Part shown: piece after piece, positions 48,011 through 59,680 of the stretch
How positions within the stretch are numbered: position 1 is the first letter of the stretch
Layout of the letters: each line of letters opens with the position of its first letter
From: Triatoma infestans
Taxonomy: Eukaryota; Arthropoda; Insecta; Hemiptera; Reduviidae
Direction of reading: 5' to 3'
DNA: 64,000 nt
Assembly (NCBI GenBank): GCA_011037195.1
Contig: JAAEAF010000355.1
Coordinates: forward strand, 1 to 64,000
The notes under the pieces: model-generated
The model's input: only the letters and a program-made list of their open reading frames with translations
What the model was told of the DNA's origin: nothing
Database searches by the model: none
Translations under genes and position numbers: made by a program

Positions 48011-48387
48011 TTGAATATGTGGGTGGGTCCGCAATGCTGGATAATATCTGGTATTTTATGCGAGCGTAGCAAGCATATTGATTTTGTTGCTGAACATTTT
48101 CGGATTTTCATCCACCGTCAGAGCAAATTCACCAAGTTCGTGTAGAGAGTTCACTTCAACGTAATGTTTCTGTTACACTCACACTTGTTGGTTTGTTGGT
48201 TGGCATATATGTCGTATATATATGACAAATATACAACCAACAAACCAACAAGTGTGAGTGTAACAAAAACATTACGTTCAAGTGAACTGTCTACACGAAC
48301 TTGGTGAATTTGCTCTGACAATGGGTGAAAATCCGAAACCGGTCGAGGACAAAATCAATATGCATGCTACGACGGATAAAACACCAG
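48011..48387 (-). mobile_element. PLE-C: 377-bp inverted-arm Penelope-like insertion
   Basis: A 12-bp direct repeat AAATAACAATAG flanks it (47999-48010 and 48388-48399). Arms of about 130 bp (48050-48180 and 48243-48387) are inverted around a 60-bp spacer. The tail lies outside the left arm and reads, on the minus strand, CCAGCATTGCGGACCC then ACCCACATATTCAA. This resembles the PLE-A tail (CCAGCTCTGCGGTACC, then AACCACCACAAC). Confidence 0.75.
48309..48350 (+). ncRNA. hammerhead-like ribozyme motif, decayed
   Basis: Core CUGACAA (G8 to A), extra U, stem II GGGU-GAAA-AUCC, GAAA, palindromic CCGG, then UC and GAGG. Stem I pairing is poor. The other arm (minus, about 48084-48121) keeps G8 (CUGACGG) but has lost A9 and the cleavage segment. 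Confidence 0.55.
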
Positions 48388-48399
48388 AAATAACAATAG

Positions 48400-49160
48400 C
48401 CATCAAATAAGACACAATCAGTCTTCTACTAATCTTCAACCCGCAAGCAAACAAACAAGAAAGTAAAATCAGGTTTCACTTTATTATAAAATAGCCTTTA
48501 ATCGATATTTTACAAACAAGAACCGTCTACAATCTATTCTCAAAGAGTTTATTATGAAGCATCATGTACCATTTGGTATATAACGATCGTTAGAACAAGT
48601 CAGAGTTTACAGCTAAGCTAACTCATCAAGAATTCATTGCTCACATTCAATGCTACCACACTTGGTTCCTTGTCGCTCGGTTGCTCACAATTTCTAGTCT
48701 TTATTCCATTTTCTCACTAAGTCATACGTAAAAATATACAGTGAGTATAAGTATCAGCAGTAAGGCCTTTCGTTTTTTACTCCACAGCTGGTAAATGGGC
48801 TACAGCCGTAATCCTTAAACTATATTGCCTTTCATTTTCTAGAATGAGAGTAGACTGTTGAGGCGGGTGTGTATGTGTGTGTGTATGAGAGAGAGAGAAA
48901 GAGAGAGAGATAGAGACCGTACAGCATTAACAGAAAATGAATCCGCAAGATATTCTAGATCTGACTCTAAAGTTTCTGGTGTTACTAAGTCAACCAAAGT
49001 GTTAGATTACTGAATAAGTTATTTTTTACGATATAGATGATTTTCTCTAAATCTAGTCCTTATATTCTTATCATCTTTCACTTTTGTTTAAGTAATTTTT
49101 TCTTGAAAATTATAGTGATACAAGCTGTTGTGTTTACAAGCTATCAATTTTTAATTTAAT
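48400..49160. other. no gene; (GA)n tract
   Basis: GT-rich and (GA)n simple repeats near 48868-48916. Nothing else is recognised. Confidence 0.5.
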
Positions 49161-49310
49161 TTTTTACTTTCTCTTATTCCTGTTAACAGGAAATATTGCG
49201 AATGTGTGAAATTTTCAATATCAAGTTTTCACCGGAAATAAACGTTTCGAGCGAGATCCTTTGTCCGAAAAAAGTTGTTTTTAGAAAATGGTCTATGTGT
49301 GAGTATATAT
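49161..49310 (-). repeat. R1 repeat, antisense 3' end only
   Basis: The plus strand reads TTTTTTACTTTCTCTTATTC with a decayed hairpin, then 'caagttttcaccggaaat'. Only about 150 bp remain. Confidence 0.6.
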
Positions 49311-50306
49311 ATATTGGATAAGGAAAGTATATCAAGCTTCTCCTCTCCGCCCAGCTTCTAAAAAAATCAGCATTAGTTTACTTTTCTTATTACAGTAATG
49401 GACCTAAAAGCCTAACCTAACTGCTACGTAGTAAGAGATTGATTCACCTTAACTAAGTTGTAATCAATATTCTTTCTTAAAATAGGACAAAGCCTTTTTC
49501 TTTTAATTAAACAAATAAAACTTAACTTCAGGGTATTTCTCCTTTTTTTTCCTTTTAGTTTTTTTTAGATAATTATTTTTGTTTTTCAATTACCTATCTT
49601 TGGAAAAATCAGGATTCTTAACTCTTTACAAAACTGGCAATATTGCTTTTCATTCTTTTCTGTTTGAAAGTAATGTTTAGTTATTCCTAGGAAATACTAA
49701 ACATGCTAAATGAAAACATTGTTTTTTCGGTTAAAAATGAAAACACGAAAATATTCGTGTTAAACATCTTCAGAATTAATTAAATTACTAATTCTCTTTG
49801 AATTTTATTAAAAAAACGCTTTTCGTGCGTTAATGATAAAGTACAGTCAAATTTAAACTTCGTAAATTCCGTATCTGCCCTACGCTCTAATAACAACTAA
49901 TAAATCTCTATATATGTATCTTCAGTTTACAGATCAGGTCCGGGGAAACCTTGCACTCTTCATATACAGTGATTGATGAGAATTCACTTGCAAAACTTAA
50001 AAAAACAAGTATTAATCAAAATGTGTAAACTTCTTTAAACATTTCCTGATAGGCGCTCTAAATTACCCACAGAATGCAGTAAAAACTGATATTCACTACC
50101 AAGCTTGAACCTATGTAGACTTAGGCTACAATTTGTGACCTAAGTCAAACCTATAATCATAAACAGAAATCGTCTCTATAATATTAAGATTCATCAAATG
50201 CATTGCTGACATTCTAAGTTTGTATAAAAGAGGTTTATCAGTAATCTGAACAGCAATGTTACTGAATTATTCCAAAATTTTCCTCACTAAACGTTTAATG
50301 ATAAAA
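49311..50306. other. no feature recognised
   Basis: AT-rich DNA with no support for a gene or repeat. Confidence 0.45.
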
Positions 50307-50575
50307 ATCTGATGTGAAACACTCACACGACTTTCTCTTACTCTGCAGTTTACACACAGATTTAAGGGACCAATTTTCTTCAAACTAATAATTTTTACGA
50401 AATATTTGCTTGTCTTCAATTTTATACCAACTGGAGAGGTGTCCATTTTCTAAAAATCACTTGTTTGGATAGATAACGGGAACCTCAAAATGTGTATTTC
50501 CGGTGAAAACTCGATATCGAAAATTTTACATGATTACAATACTTCCTCTTACTAGGCAGGAAGAGAAAGTAAAAA
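50307..50575 (+). repeat. R1 repeat, internally deleted mini copy (about 269 bp)
   Basis: Both ends are preserved (ATCTGATGTGAAACACTCAC at the left, CTTACTAGGCAGGAAGAG and AAAGTAAAAA at the right), but the interior modules and the (CA)n are gone. It helps to define the true termini. Confidence 0.75.
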
Positions 50576-51519
50576 TTCAAGTTTTGAAACAAAAAAAAAT
50601 TTGCTAATTAGAACTGAAATCATTTGCAGAAGTAAAAGGAAGCTGCTGAGGTTTCATATCTTGTTATAAATTTATATCAAGATAGTAGAGTAAATAGATT
50701 ATCCATAGTTAAAATTAATAAAACAATTTAGTAGACGTTTCCAAAACGCCAATATTGAATATTTAACATGAAAATTAATGGCTTTGTTGGTAATAATTCC
50801 TTTGAGAACTTTCATAATTTATTTAATCGGACAGCTAATTAACCAGGACTAGTTACTTGCTCATCTTTCACCTCTTAAGATACCAGCAGCTAAATCTCTT
50901 TTAATATTTAATTGCAATTTATGTTATTAGAAGAGGTTTTCCAGTGATTTGTTGGATATTAATAATTATTTACTGTTTATGGATAACCGTGAACAAATAT
51001 AAGCTAAGTTCCTTTACCTAGTACTAAAGTTAAATCTAGTGTTAAAAGATGCATGCTCAAGAAAAGGTTAATCTTTGATGAAACATCCACATACTTAAAA
51101 CACGAGTTCTCAAATACTAGCTGGAAAATTATCTCCTGTTATGGAAGTTTACGACTGAATACAATGGAGCAGATTGAAACGGCATCTAGAAGCTGTCTTT
51201 TTCTCCAGTACCTTAGAGTCAGTTTTTTATGGATAATATAACAGATAAGTGCCCTGGTATGGCACCAAGCATAAAGAAAATCAGTTCTAATTGTTTTCTA
51301 AAAATTGAATCTGTAGAGCTATTTTGGATTACCAATTTTTGATCGATGCTTTCATGTCGTATTTCCTTAACCAAATAGAAATAAAGTATGAAATTTTGGA
51401 TGGCAATAGGTGGCAGAACCACACATTGTCCAAGGCATGGCATTTTGGAGGGAATCTCCTCCCAACACATCATTTTCCCCCCAAAAAAAAATTCAAACAA
51501 AGTGATAGGAATTTAGAAG
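50576..51519. other. no gene recognised
   Basis: Overlapping short frames on both strands at 51053-51524 show no domain. Confidence 0.4.
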
Positions 51520-51800
51520 TGTAAAGATGAAGCCAATTCAAAAATTGTTTGAACCGATTTCGAGAACATTCAATAAAGTCGCATCTCCGATTGATAGATA
51601 TTGCACTGAAACCTTCATGAGTGAAGTAGTTGTGATGTTACCTAAACGGGAAACCAAATTTTGGCAATTTGCGATGTTTCGTTTTTGAGATATTTTTGGT
51701 CCATACTCACATCATGACCATTATTAAAACATTTTTTTTTTTTTTTCGGGAAACCTCAGAATATTTAGTTCTGGGGGGATACTTAATTTTGAAAATCGCA
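51520..51800 (+). repeat. R1-related fragment
   Basis: Matches R1 interior words ('ttgaaccgatttcgagaa', 'gttacctaaacgggaaacc', 'gtttcgtttttgagatat') without either end. Confidence 0.45.
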
Positions 51801-52679
51801 ATGCTTCTTTTAAAGAGCATGTGTAGAAATTGTATTTACAGCCTAGCAGGGGTCAATTATAAATTAAAGATTGAAAATCACTTTCAAGGCAACACTTTTG
51901 ATTGCAAAACTGATGTCAGAAAACACATAATTAATGTGCAAAGAAAGATTTTCGTTAAACAAAAAAAAAGAAAATTAAAGAATAAACAGTGAGACTAGAA
52001 GATTCTAGAAGTAAGAGTACCGCTATCCAGATCTGCTGTATAAATAGCACGTTTTGAAACGAGCAGATAAAAAAAAACTATGAGATTCTCAGTGAGTATT
52101 TATGTCAGTTGTCTAGAACATTTTTTATTCACACAGAGATTTAATATAGGAGACGCTTTTATGACCCTTGGAGAGGAATTTTAGTTCTTCAGAGATACTG
52201 GGTAATTTTTTGGAAGATATTATTAGACATTCCCTTGAATACAGGTGGATTAGGCAAGTGAATATAAGAATAAAAGATAAATGGTATTCTACCTTTATTA
52301 TTTAGCAAGAAAAGAATTATTTATATATGAGGAATAGAGAAAAAAATGAGAGAGAATTTTAACAAAGCTCAATCGTCTTTTTTACGATTAATGGCAGCAA
52401 TCATATTCGTAGGCCTTTTTTAACAATTTTGCAAGTTAACTATGACTTATTTGGTATATGTAATCAAGAGTGCCTGAGATTGTAATCCGTCATAGCATGA
52501 TTCCATTGTCACAGTATGTTTCATCAAGTTTGTTTAAAGAGGTGACATCATACAAAGCATCGATTGACTTCCACAACTTTGTAAATGGAAATCGATGAAG
52601 ACGAATTTGATGAAACAGGATCTGATGATTGGAAGAAAAATTCGAGACGATCTGAATTAATGAAAGGAGATAGGCTTTA
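51801..52679. other. no feature recognised
   Basis: AT-rich. A purine-rich frame near 51840-51992 is not supported as coding. Confidence 0.4.
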
Positions 52680-52810
52680 ACAAACTATCTTTCTTTTATT
52701 GCTGTAAGAGAATTATATCATGTCTAATTTTTGATGTTGAGTTTTCACCGATTATATAATGTGAGGTTCTTTGAATCCGAAAAATAATCTCGTATGTATG
52801 TATGTATATG
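52680..52810 (-). repeat. R1 repeat, antisense 3' fragment
   Basis: Plus strand 'ttgagttttcaccgatt' and 'gaggttctttgaatccgaaa' match the R1 3' end in reverse orientation. Confidence 0.5.
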
Positions 52811-52848
52811 TGTGTGTGTGTGAATATGAACATCATTTTCTAAGTTAT

Positions 52849-54053
52849 AAGTCTGGTATGGAACACTCACAATCTCTAGTTCCTTCTTCTTCTTCTTCTT
52901 TTAGCACTACGGCCCTTGAAGGACCTGGGCTTCCTCCACAATCTCTGACCATACCGCTCTGTTTTCCGCCTATATGCGCCAGTGCCTTACCTGCAAGGTT
53001 CATAAATCCTTCTCCACATTATCAAGCCATCTTATTCGAGGTCTTCCTCGAAGACGACTATCACCTGGATGTCCCTCTAAAGCTCGCTTAGGACCCCTCT
53101 CTTTCTCCATTCTTTGCACATGACCTAACCAACGTAATCTGCCTTTTTTTATAAAGGCCACTAGGTCCGGCTCAGAGAAACACATTCTTAGTTCTCTATT
53201 AGTCTGGCATCTCCATCCCCCCTCGCGAACGGGACCAAATATTCTCCTCAACATTTTCGCTCCCATGTATTCAGCATCCTCTCTACCGTCCCCGTCATCA
53301 CCCATGTCTCACTGGCATAAGTTACTAATGCCCTAATGCAGGTGGTATATATTTTCAGCTTTGCATTTCTAGACAATGCCCGTGAGTTTAACAAAGAAGT
53401 TAACGCAAAATAACATCTGTTACCCGCAGTCAATCTAGCTTTGATCTCTTCGACGCAACCATTTCTCTCAGTTAATATAGCGCTTAGGTACGTACAGCAG
53501 TCCGTCAGTTCGAACGTGCTACCCGCTAAATTAATAGATTTCACCTACTTCTTTTCTCTCCTGGATAATTTCATACCTTTTATTTTCTCAATGTTGACAA
53601 ATCTCTTGTTCCTATTCCAATTAATTACCACTTAATTAACAAATGTTTACATTAGTCGGGCTGGCCTTAAAAAAAAAAAAACAGATAATAGTGGTTAGAC
53701 TTGTTGTATTCTTGAGCGGGCTTATGTAAAGCGCCCTCTCTCAAACTCAACAAAGTTTGTGCAGTTTATATTTAAACCAAACTGACAGACTGACTAAATC
53801 CCCTTTGAAATATTTTTTTTTTTTGAAAATAGTTTCAAATAAGAGAAGTAGGTATTTATGTGTGTAGATAGTATACGAAGTTTAAAGCAGTTTTCTGGAA
53901 ATCGCGAGAAAACAGTAGGAAAAAAACCTACAGTGAAGTCATACATCCGGTGATGGATTTTGTCCTAAAACGTCTTTAATACCTAAACGGAACATCAAGT
54001 TTATACTGTCTGCGATTTTTTTTGTTTTTACTAGGACTAAGGGAAAGTAAAAT
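52849..54053 (+). repeat. R1 repeat split by an RTE-like insertion
   Basis: The R1 5' end ('gtctggtatggaacactcac') sits at 52849-52877 and stops at the tail of the RTE-like element. R1 interior and 3' motifs in the same orientation resume at about 53790 ('cctaaacggaacatcaag', 'ggactaagggaaagtaaaa'). The simplest reading is insertion of the retroelement into one R1 copy. Confidence 0.5.
52878..53620 (-). pseudogene. RTE-like non-LTR retrotransposon, C-terminal fragment
   Basis: The minus-strand protein reads SINLAGSTFELTDCCTYLSA, EIKARLTAGNRCYFALTSLL, TYASETWVMT and NTWERK. A lost A in the run at about 53257 then shifts to MLRRIFGPVREGG, RLRWLGHVQRM and GRPRIRWLDNVEKDL. Frame changes and a stop follow before EIVEEAQVLQGP. 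This is the region after the RT palm in RTE/jockey-like LINEs. The 3' end is an (AAG)n tail, seen on the plus strand as TTC repeats at 52883-52902. Endonuclease and palm are missing. Confidence 0.8.
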
Positions 54054-54943
54054 GTGAAAAAAAAAAAATGTTAATGACACAACTGATCTGGTTACATTTC
54101 TATATAATTTAATTACAAAATACGTAATAAAATGAACCAGTTTTACTTGAATATCCACTTTTAAATTACAGATAAACATCTACATAAGTAAGACAAAATG
54201 AATGCTATTAAATGATTTATTACTAGCAAGCATTCCTAAAAACAATGGATAATTATAAGAAAAAAAAATAACTGTAAATGATTAAACAATGCATTCAATT
54301 AATTATTAATAATAGGAGTTAAAATAAAAGCCATAAAAAAAAAAGTGATTAAATAGATATTAAATGAAAGCACCCATTTCTTTTCTTGTTCGTTTTATGG
54401 TCGCCTTATTATTTTCAATATCATTGAACAAGTTTTGATGAACAGCTACATATAACATGCATTGTTAAGAGTTCATTATTTTTGTCATCCATCAATTTTT
54501 TTTTGGATAGCGTGCTCCTCAGACCACTTTACTCATTTCTATCGTCTCCATATTAAATAATGAGAAAATATTTTATTTCCATAATAAAAAGTTAATTACT
54601 ATGTACAGAATTCAAGGTAATAAGGAACAACAACAATAATAATAATAATAATAATAAAGAGTCTTTATTATATATTCATTAGCATGAGGAAAATTATATT
54701 TTGTTTAAGTATATGTCGATCAGTAAAAAAAACTATCATCTATTGTTCGTATTTTGGACAATAGTGATATATTTGATTAAAAAAAAAAAAAAAAAACAAT
54801 TACTAAAAACCATTTTGTGAGGTAACATTAAAACTTTTGCATATTTTCACTTCCTGATTGATGTTTATTGCTGTGCTTGATAATTGCAATCGTGAAAAAA
54901 ATGCGATTTTTTTTTAAAGCGTTTTTTTTTTTTTTTTAAGCAC
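54054..54943. other. no gene recognised
   Basis: AT-rich with an (AAT)n tract near 54632-54657 and several long A/T runs. Confidence 0.5.
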
Positions 54944-55015
54944 ATTCTTAAGTTATATAATGAAGAAATTTGGTGAGGATCGAAAACTTCAAAAAAGAAA
55001 GAAAACTTCAATTAT

Positions 55016-55054
55016 GCCAACGTTTCGACAGAGTTTCCTGTCTTTATCAAGGCT
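55016..55054 (-). ncRNA. hammerhead-like ribozyme with U3-A8 core pair
   Basis: Minus strand: GCC, core UUGAUAA, extra A, stem II GACAG-GAAACU-CUGUC, GAAA, palindromic ACGU with cleavage after UU, then GGC pairing with GCC. Apart from C3 to U and G8 to A, all core residues match the consensus. The two changes keep base-pairing potential between positions 3 and 8. Confidence 0.6.
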
Positions 55055-55245
55055 TTAATATATAGATAGTCGTGAAGATGTCTAGAAAGAATTTTTAAAC
55101 ATACACATTTGTTACATCGCAGAAACAAAAAAAAAAAAGAAAATTAAAAGTAACTAGTTTCTTGTCTTAAATCATCTATAGAAAAGAAATTAAAGAAATG
55201 ACAGTAAAAAAAACATTTTTTTCCCCCTTTTTGCTTTTTATTAAA

Positions 55246-55283
55246 GCCTTGATAAAGACAGGAAACTCTGTCAAAACTTTGGC
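55246..55283 (+). ncRNA. hammerhead-like motif, U3/A8 core, second arm
   Basis: Same design: GCC, UUGAUAA, A, GACAG-GAAACU-CUGUC. Here AAAA replaces GAAA (G12 lost) and CUUU replaces CGUU, so the stem III palindrome is gone. Predicted inactive. Confidence 0.55.
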
Positions 55284-55388
55284 ATAATTGAAGGTTTCTT
55301 TCCTTTTTTTTCTTGACCGATCCTCACCAAATTTCTTCATCATATAATTCATCAATCTTTCAACAAATACTTTTATATTCTTAGTTAT

Positions 55389-57609
55389 GCAGGACGTATA
55401 GGAGAAACTTTGGAGAATCCCGGCGTAAAAAATTCACCCATAAAATAGATGCTTCCGACCTATTTATAATGGTGATCTTTAGTGTCTATTGACCCCAACC
55501 ATACATGAGGAACACCGTTAACACTAAAACAACCCAAATTAAGCTTATTCAAAACTTTTGAGTCTTTCAATAATCTGCAAGCACTTTAGAATGTTTAAAG
55601 CATCCATTTTATTTCTCTTAATAGTCCCAGATATTTCTCGAGAAATTTAATACTCTTTTGAGAATGCTGGGGTGCTTCAAACTTTAAATAGTATGTAAGA
55701 AACGCTGCTCTTAGGATTCGGATAAACTCCATCTTATTTTTTTTGTCAAAACTAATTCAATTTTGGTTCGCAAACATTTTGAAGTAATAAATTTGTAGTT
55801 GTGAGAAATTTAGATATGTCAATCTGACTGAATGCATCCGATCTAATACAAATGAAGATCTATATTATGAATGAACATTATTCTGATAAAATATATGCCC
55901 ACTAACTAAAAATAGCTTTACTTATCCATGGTATAAAAAGGAGAATTAGCTTAATACAATTTGCACAAATTTTTCAATGTACAAAGGAAAAGAAATTTTA
56001 TATATGTAATGGTTAAAGAAAACGATACTTTTTAATAATAGAATATGATGGCTAAATTCTTTAAAAACCAAAACCTCTCTTATTGCGTGAATGTGATAGC
56101 TTTAAAAATAAATAGAAATAATCAAAATCAATATCTAATCTAATATACAGTGGTGGAAGTAATAATAATAATAATTAAAATTAGTTATTATTAATGTTAA
56201 ATAAAAAGAACAACCATAAAAACTCACTCTTTAGGTCAGTGCTTATATTGGAATCCTTACGAATATTTTCAGCTGTCTTACCTGAAACAAACAAAACAAA
56301 ACATAAATTGATTTTTAATAATTTGGCAAAAAAAAAAAAAATACAATTTTTATGATATAAATAATATTTAAAATAGTAAATATTGTTACTTTTAAGCTGT
56401 ATATATATATATATATATATATAAAACAAATCACTCAATTCAGTTCAGAGAAAACAAAATTAATCCATTTTTGCAAGCGCTAGATATTTCATTCAAATTG
56501 ATTGATTGTTTATCAATCTCTCACTTTTGGTGCAAACTGTGGTGGTTAATTGGGCTGTAGGAAGGCAGAAGGTATATTGGTTAAATCATGGTGAAATGTT
56601 TAAAGTTTCTGTTATTAAAAAAAACAACAAAAAATCAAAAAGTTTGCTTCTACAAGACGAAATTCAAATAATGATATATTTTCAAACTGCCTTTGAATAT
56701 CTAATTAAAATTATAGCATACTATGAAGACAGAATCTGATGGATACTTGTGTAAGACAGAATCTGCGAAAAAATATGAGAAGTGAACATAATTTTGATGA
56801 ATAGTAATTTCCTCCAAATAAGTTTAATTAAAAAGTATAATTAAAGTTTTAATAATTACGCTGTTATGCGGTCATTAACTTTTGTGTAGCCTTTAAATAA
56901 TTTTTACCCAGGATATCGAATAGTTTATACACTACATTATCAGAGATATATACAAAAAAATATTATCTATCTCTGAAGCTATTTAACAATTATTCTTTTT
57001 TTGAAAATGCGTAAGAATTTTTCATCATCAATACTTTATTCAATTGCCAGAATCGTATCCACATTTTTACCATAAATGGTTACAACAATTGAGAATTTTA
57101 TTACTCGTTTTTTTTTTGTCCTAAATATTAATTTGATAAAAAAAAAGTACTTTTTAGTACATATAATTGCCCAACAGAATTAGTATTATCTTGTGTCAGA
57201 ACAAAAGCCTATAATAACGATTTATTGCGGGAGGATGGAATGTTTAGCGCATACTGGTTGTGGCGGCTTACCCACACGGATATGGTCAACCCCGTTACGA
57301 TTCGGAAGCCTAGCATAGTTTAATTAAATTTCAAAATATTGTCCAGCATTTCACCCTGTATTGTTGTTATCTAGCAGATTTTTAAATCAAACTACAAATT
57401 GGTGAATGTTATATTTTATACATTTTTTTTTTTTAAGTAAAAATATGTTAATAGCTGTAATTATTGAAATGAATAGAACTTTAATTGAAAATTTATATAT
57501 TAATTTTTTAGTTTATTAATTTTTTTGTCAATCTTTTATGAAACAATAAATAACAACAATAAAAAACTAGCTAGTTTACTTTGTCTAAACAGTGAAGAGG
57601 AATTATTTG
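55389..57609. other. no gene recognised
   Basis: AT-rich, with (TA)n near 56399-56422. A small GC-richer island at about 57225-57315 has a weak tRNA-like look but no clear boxes. Confidence 0.45.
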
Positions 57610-58167
57610 TGTAGTGGAAGAAGGAAATGCAAAGTGAATTAATTTTGGAAAATGAAATAGTGAATTTTAATCTTCAAATAGTGTATTTTAGTGCAATTAA
57701 AAGAGTCAGGTACTATTAAGTTAAGGTCAGTGGTATTGAAGAGATAAAGAGATAAGAATCCGTTAGGATAAGACAATGCCACTTGGCCAACTGTTTTGTA
57801 GGAGAAAATCCCCCGCTAGAGCAGAGCATTCTTCAGAACGGTTTAAATTCTGCTTTCAAACAGGACAGTCTAAATTGGACATTCAATCAGATCCCTTGTC
57901 TAAGAAGTCGCTCTCTTAAATTCAGTGCCAGTTATAAGAGTGCAACATTTAATCCAGATAAATAATTGATTTAATAAGCAATTATTGTGATATTATAAAG
58001 TGTTTAAATTCATTTAGAGAATAATATATTTATTTCAAAAACAGTGGTGATCTCTTACTTATTTTCTAATACTTCTCTCTCTTTAAAACATATACACTCA
58101 CAACCCCTTCACAAAACCGCTCGTACTACACTACAAACATACAACAACACACTTCACACCAATCACA
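57610..58167 (+). repeat. LTR-like repeat family L2, fullest copy
   Basis: It starts TGTAGTGGAAG, as does the copy at 63609, and shares its later half with 11756-12078 up to 'accaatcaca'. A 'ttaggataag..tgtaggagaaaatcccccgc' region resembles the transcription-start area of an LTR. No clear target duplication, primer site or internal domains were found, so 'LTR' is an inference from termini and copy pattern. Confidence 0.5.
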
Positions 58168-59043
58168 TTTCATTGGCTATCTTAGAGGATTTTCAATTTA
58201 ATTTGCTCCGTGAGTTTGAAAAAAGCTTCGTGTTTTTAAAAGTTGTTATGAATAAAAAAACGATTAAATCACAGTCAATTCAAATTTTATATTATGTTGG
58301 TATCTCAAGTTGTGTCCAAAAAAAAAAAGAACTAATTTATATATTTATATATTAAAAAAAAAAAAAAAAATGGCTTACTTAAGCAAATATAAACATCACT
58401 ATAATAAAAAACATCTATAAATAAATATAGAAAGGTTTTAATTAAAAATTCATATATCTATGAATAATATGGAGGAAAAAAAAACAATATTCTAGGAATG
58501 TGTAGATTATAAAAAAAAAAATTGAGCTAAATATAGAACTTTCAATGGGGGGGGAATCCCAAACATATTCTGAAAAGATTGGTGAAAGTTCGGCACACGT
58601 ACCGCTATTGATCGACATTTTTTTATTAATTTGTTTGTTTCTGTTGTTTTCTCATTATAATTTTTTTTTTTAACAGTAGATTCTTTTTATTATTTTAGGC
58701 TCGATGAAAAATTTAATTTAGTTAAAAATAACTAAACTTATTAAAAAATCTACTAAGAAAGATGGATAGAAAGTTGTGCCTATCATATAGAAAAACATCT
58801 CATAAATAGGTTTGGCCTCATTTTTCAATCTTGGTGAAAAACTAGTGAGAAACAATACTTTCTCGTCATTTCCTTCTACTTCATTTCCACTTTCTCATTC
58901 TCTTTCCTTTTCGCTCTTCCTTTCTTTTTCAGTACTTTTCTGCATTTTAAATTTAATTCACTGGTCCTAAACGTAAACATATGTTAATTTTACTTAGTAA
59001 CCGCTTATGATTGGGTCCGTCTGGTGTGTTATCTAACAATTAC
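58168..59043. other. no feature recognised
   Basis: AT-rich with A-runs near 58353-58370. Confidence 0.45.
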
Positions 59044-59680
59044 TTCCGATGTTACACGGACAGTTCCAATATGGATGGTAGGCCTGGAGCTGCGGTCTAT
59101 TTTGAGACAGGAAATCACGTGGCAAGATCTCTTGATGATTGGACCACATTTTCCTAGGCTGGGATTTATGCTATTTTTTGTTATATTTTATGTAACATTA
59201 ACTTAAAAGATGTTTGTATCTGCACGGACAGTAAGCTGCGTTGAAGGGATGAGTTCATGTGTCTTCACTTCCAAGTTGGTACTAGAATATTCTAAGACTA
59301 GAAGAGCTTTTTTCTATGAAATGTTTGGGTACTAAGACATATGGGAATTTTTGGGAATGAGGAGCTTTATCAAATTAGGCGCGTCTCTGTCAAACTCCCA
59401 AACTTGTATAGCTTCACAGCATTCATCCCTATGGATGAGCACAGTGGGTTGTCGGCAGTCAAATATGTTCCGGATAGGGCTATTAGTGAGATGTTGCTGT
59501 GTCGTTCACGGATCCGTCTCAGGCATCTGTTTGGATCCATTACAGGTTTACCGTTGTGGCTTAAGGAGAGTTATTGTTGTTTTTCTTTGGGGTAGCTATT
59601 TGTGCCCACTGGGGCTTCTGACAGCGTAGGGCTTGCCCCCCCTCCTCCCCACAGACGAATTATAATAATACGTAAACATT
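59044..59680 (+). pseudogene. RNase H region of an I/R1-type LINE, second copy
   Basis: CYTD (first RNase HI Asp) is followed by NMDGRPGAAVYFETGNHVAR and DDWTTFS, then a stop in place of the usual Gln. AGIYAI follows, where the catalytic Glu of AEIYAI is Gly. ICTDSK (third catalytic position) comes next, then frameshifted GASLSNSQT and LTG-like remnants. The last 80 bases match the 3' end of the copy at 13600-14310, including the AATAATA tail. Clearly dead. Confidence 0.68.

Larger units (their letters stand above)
54957..55376 (+). mobile_element. PLE-E: about 420-bp inverted-arm Penelope-like insertion
   Basis: Near-identical direct repeats flank it: ATTCTTAAGTTAT (54944-54956) and ATTCTTAGTTAT (55377-55388), differing by one base. 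Arms of about 110 bp are inverted (AGAAATTTGGTGAGGATCG on the left and its complement on the right). A tail of about 30 bases follows the right arm. The spacer is A/T-rich and its coding origin is unclear. Confidence 0.65.

Noticed and set aside
47809..48069. 86-codon plus-strand open frame
   Set aside because: It crosses the target duplication and runs into PLE-C, has no domain, and its end depends on the insertion.
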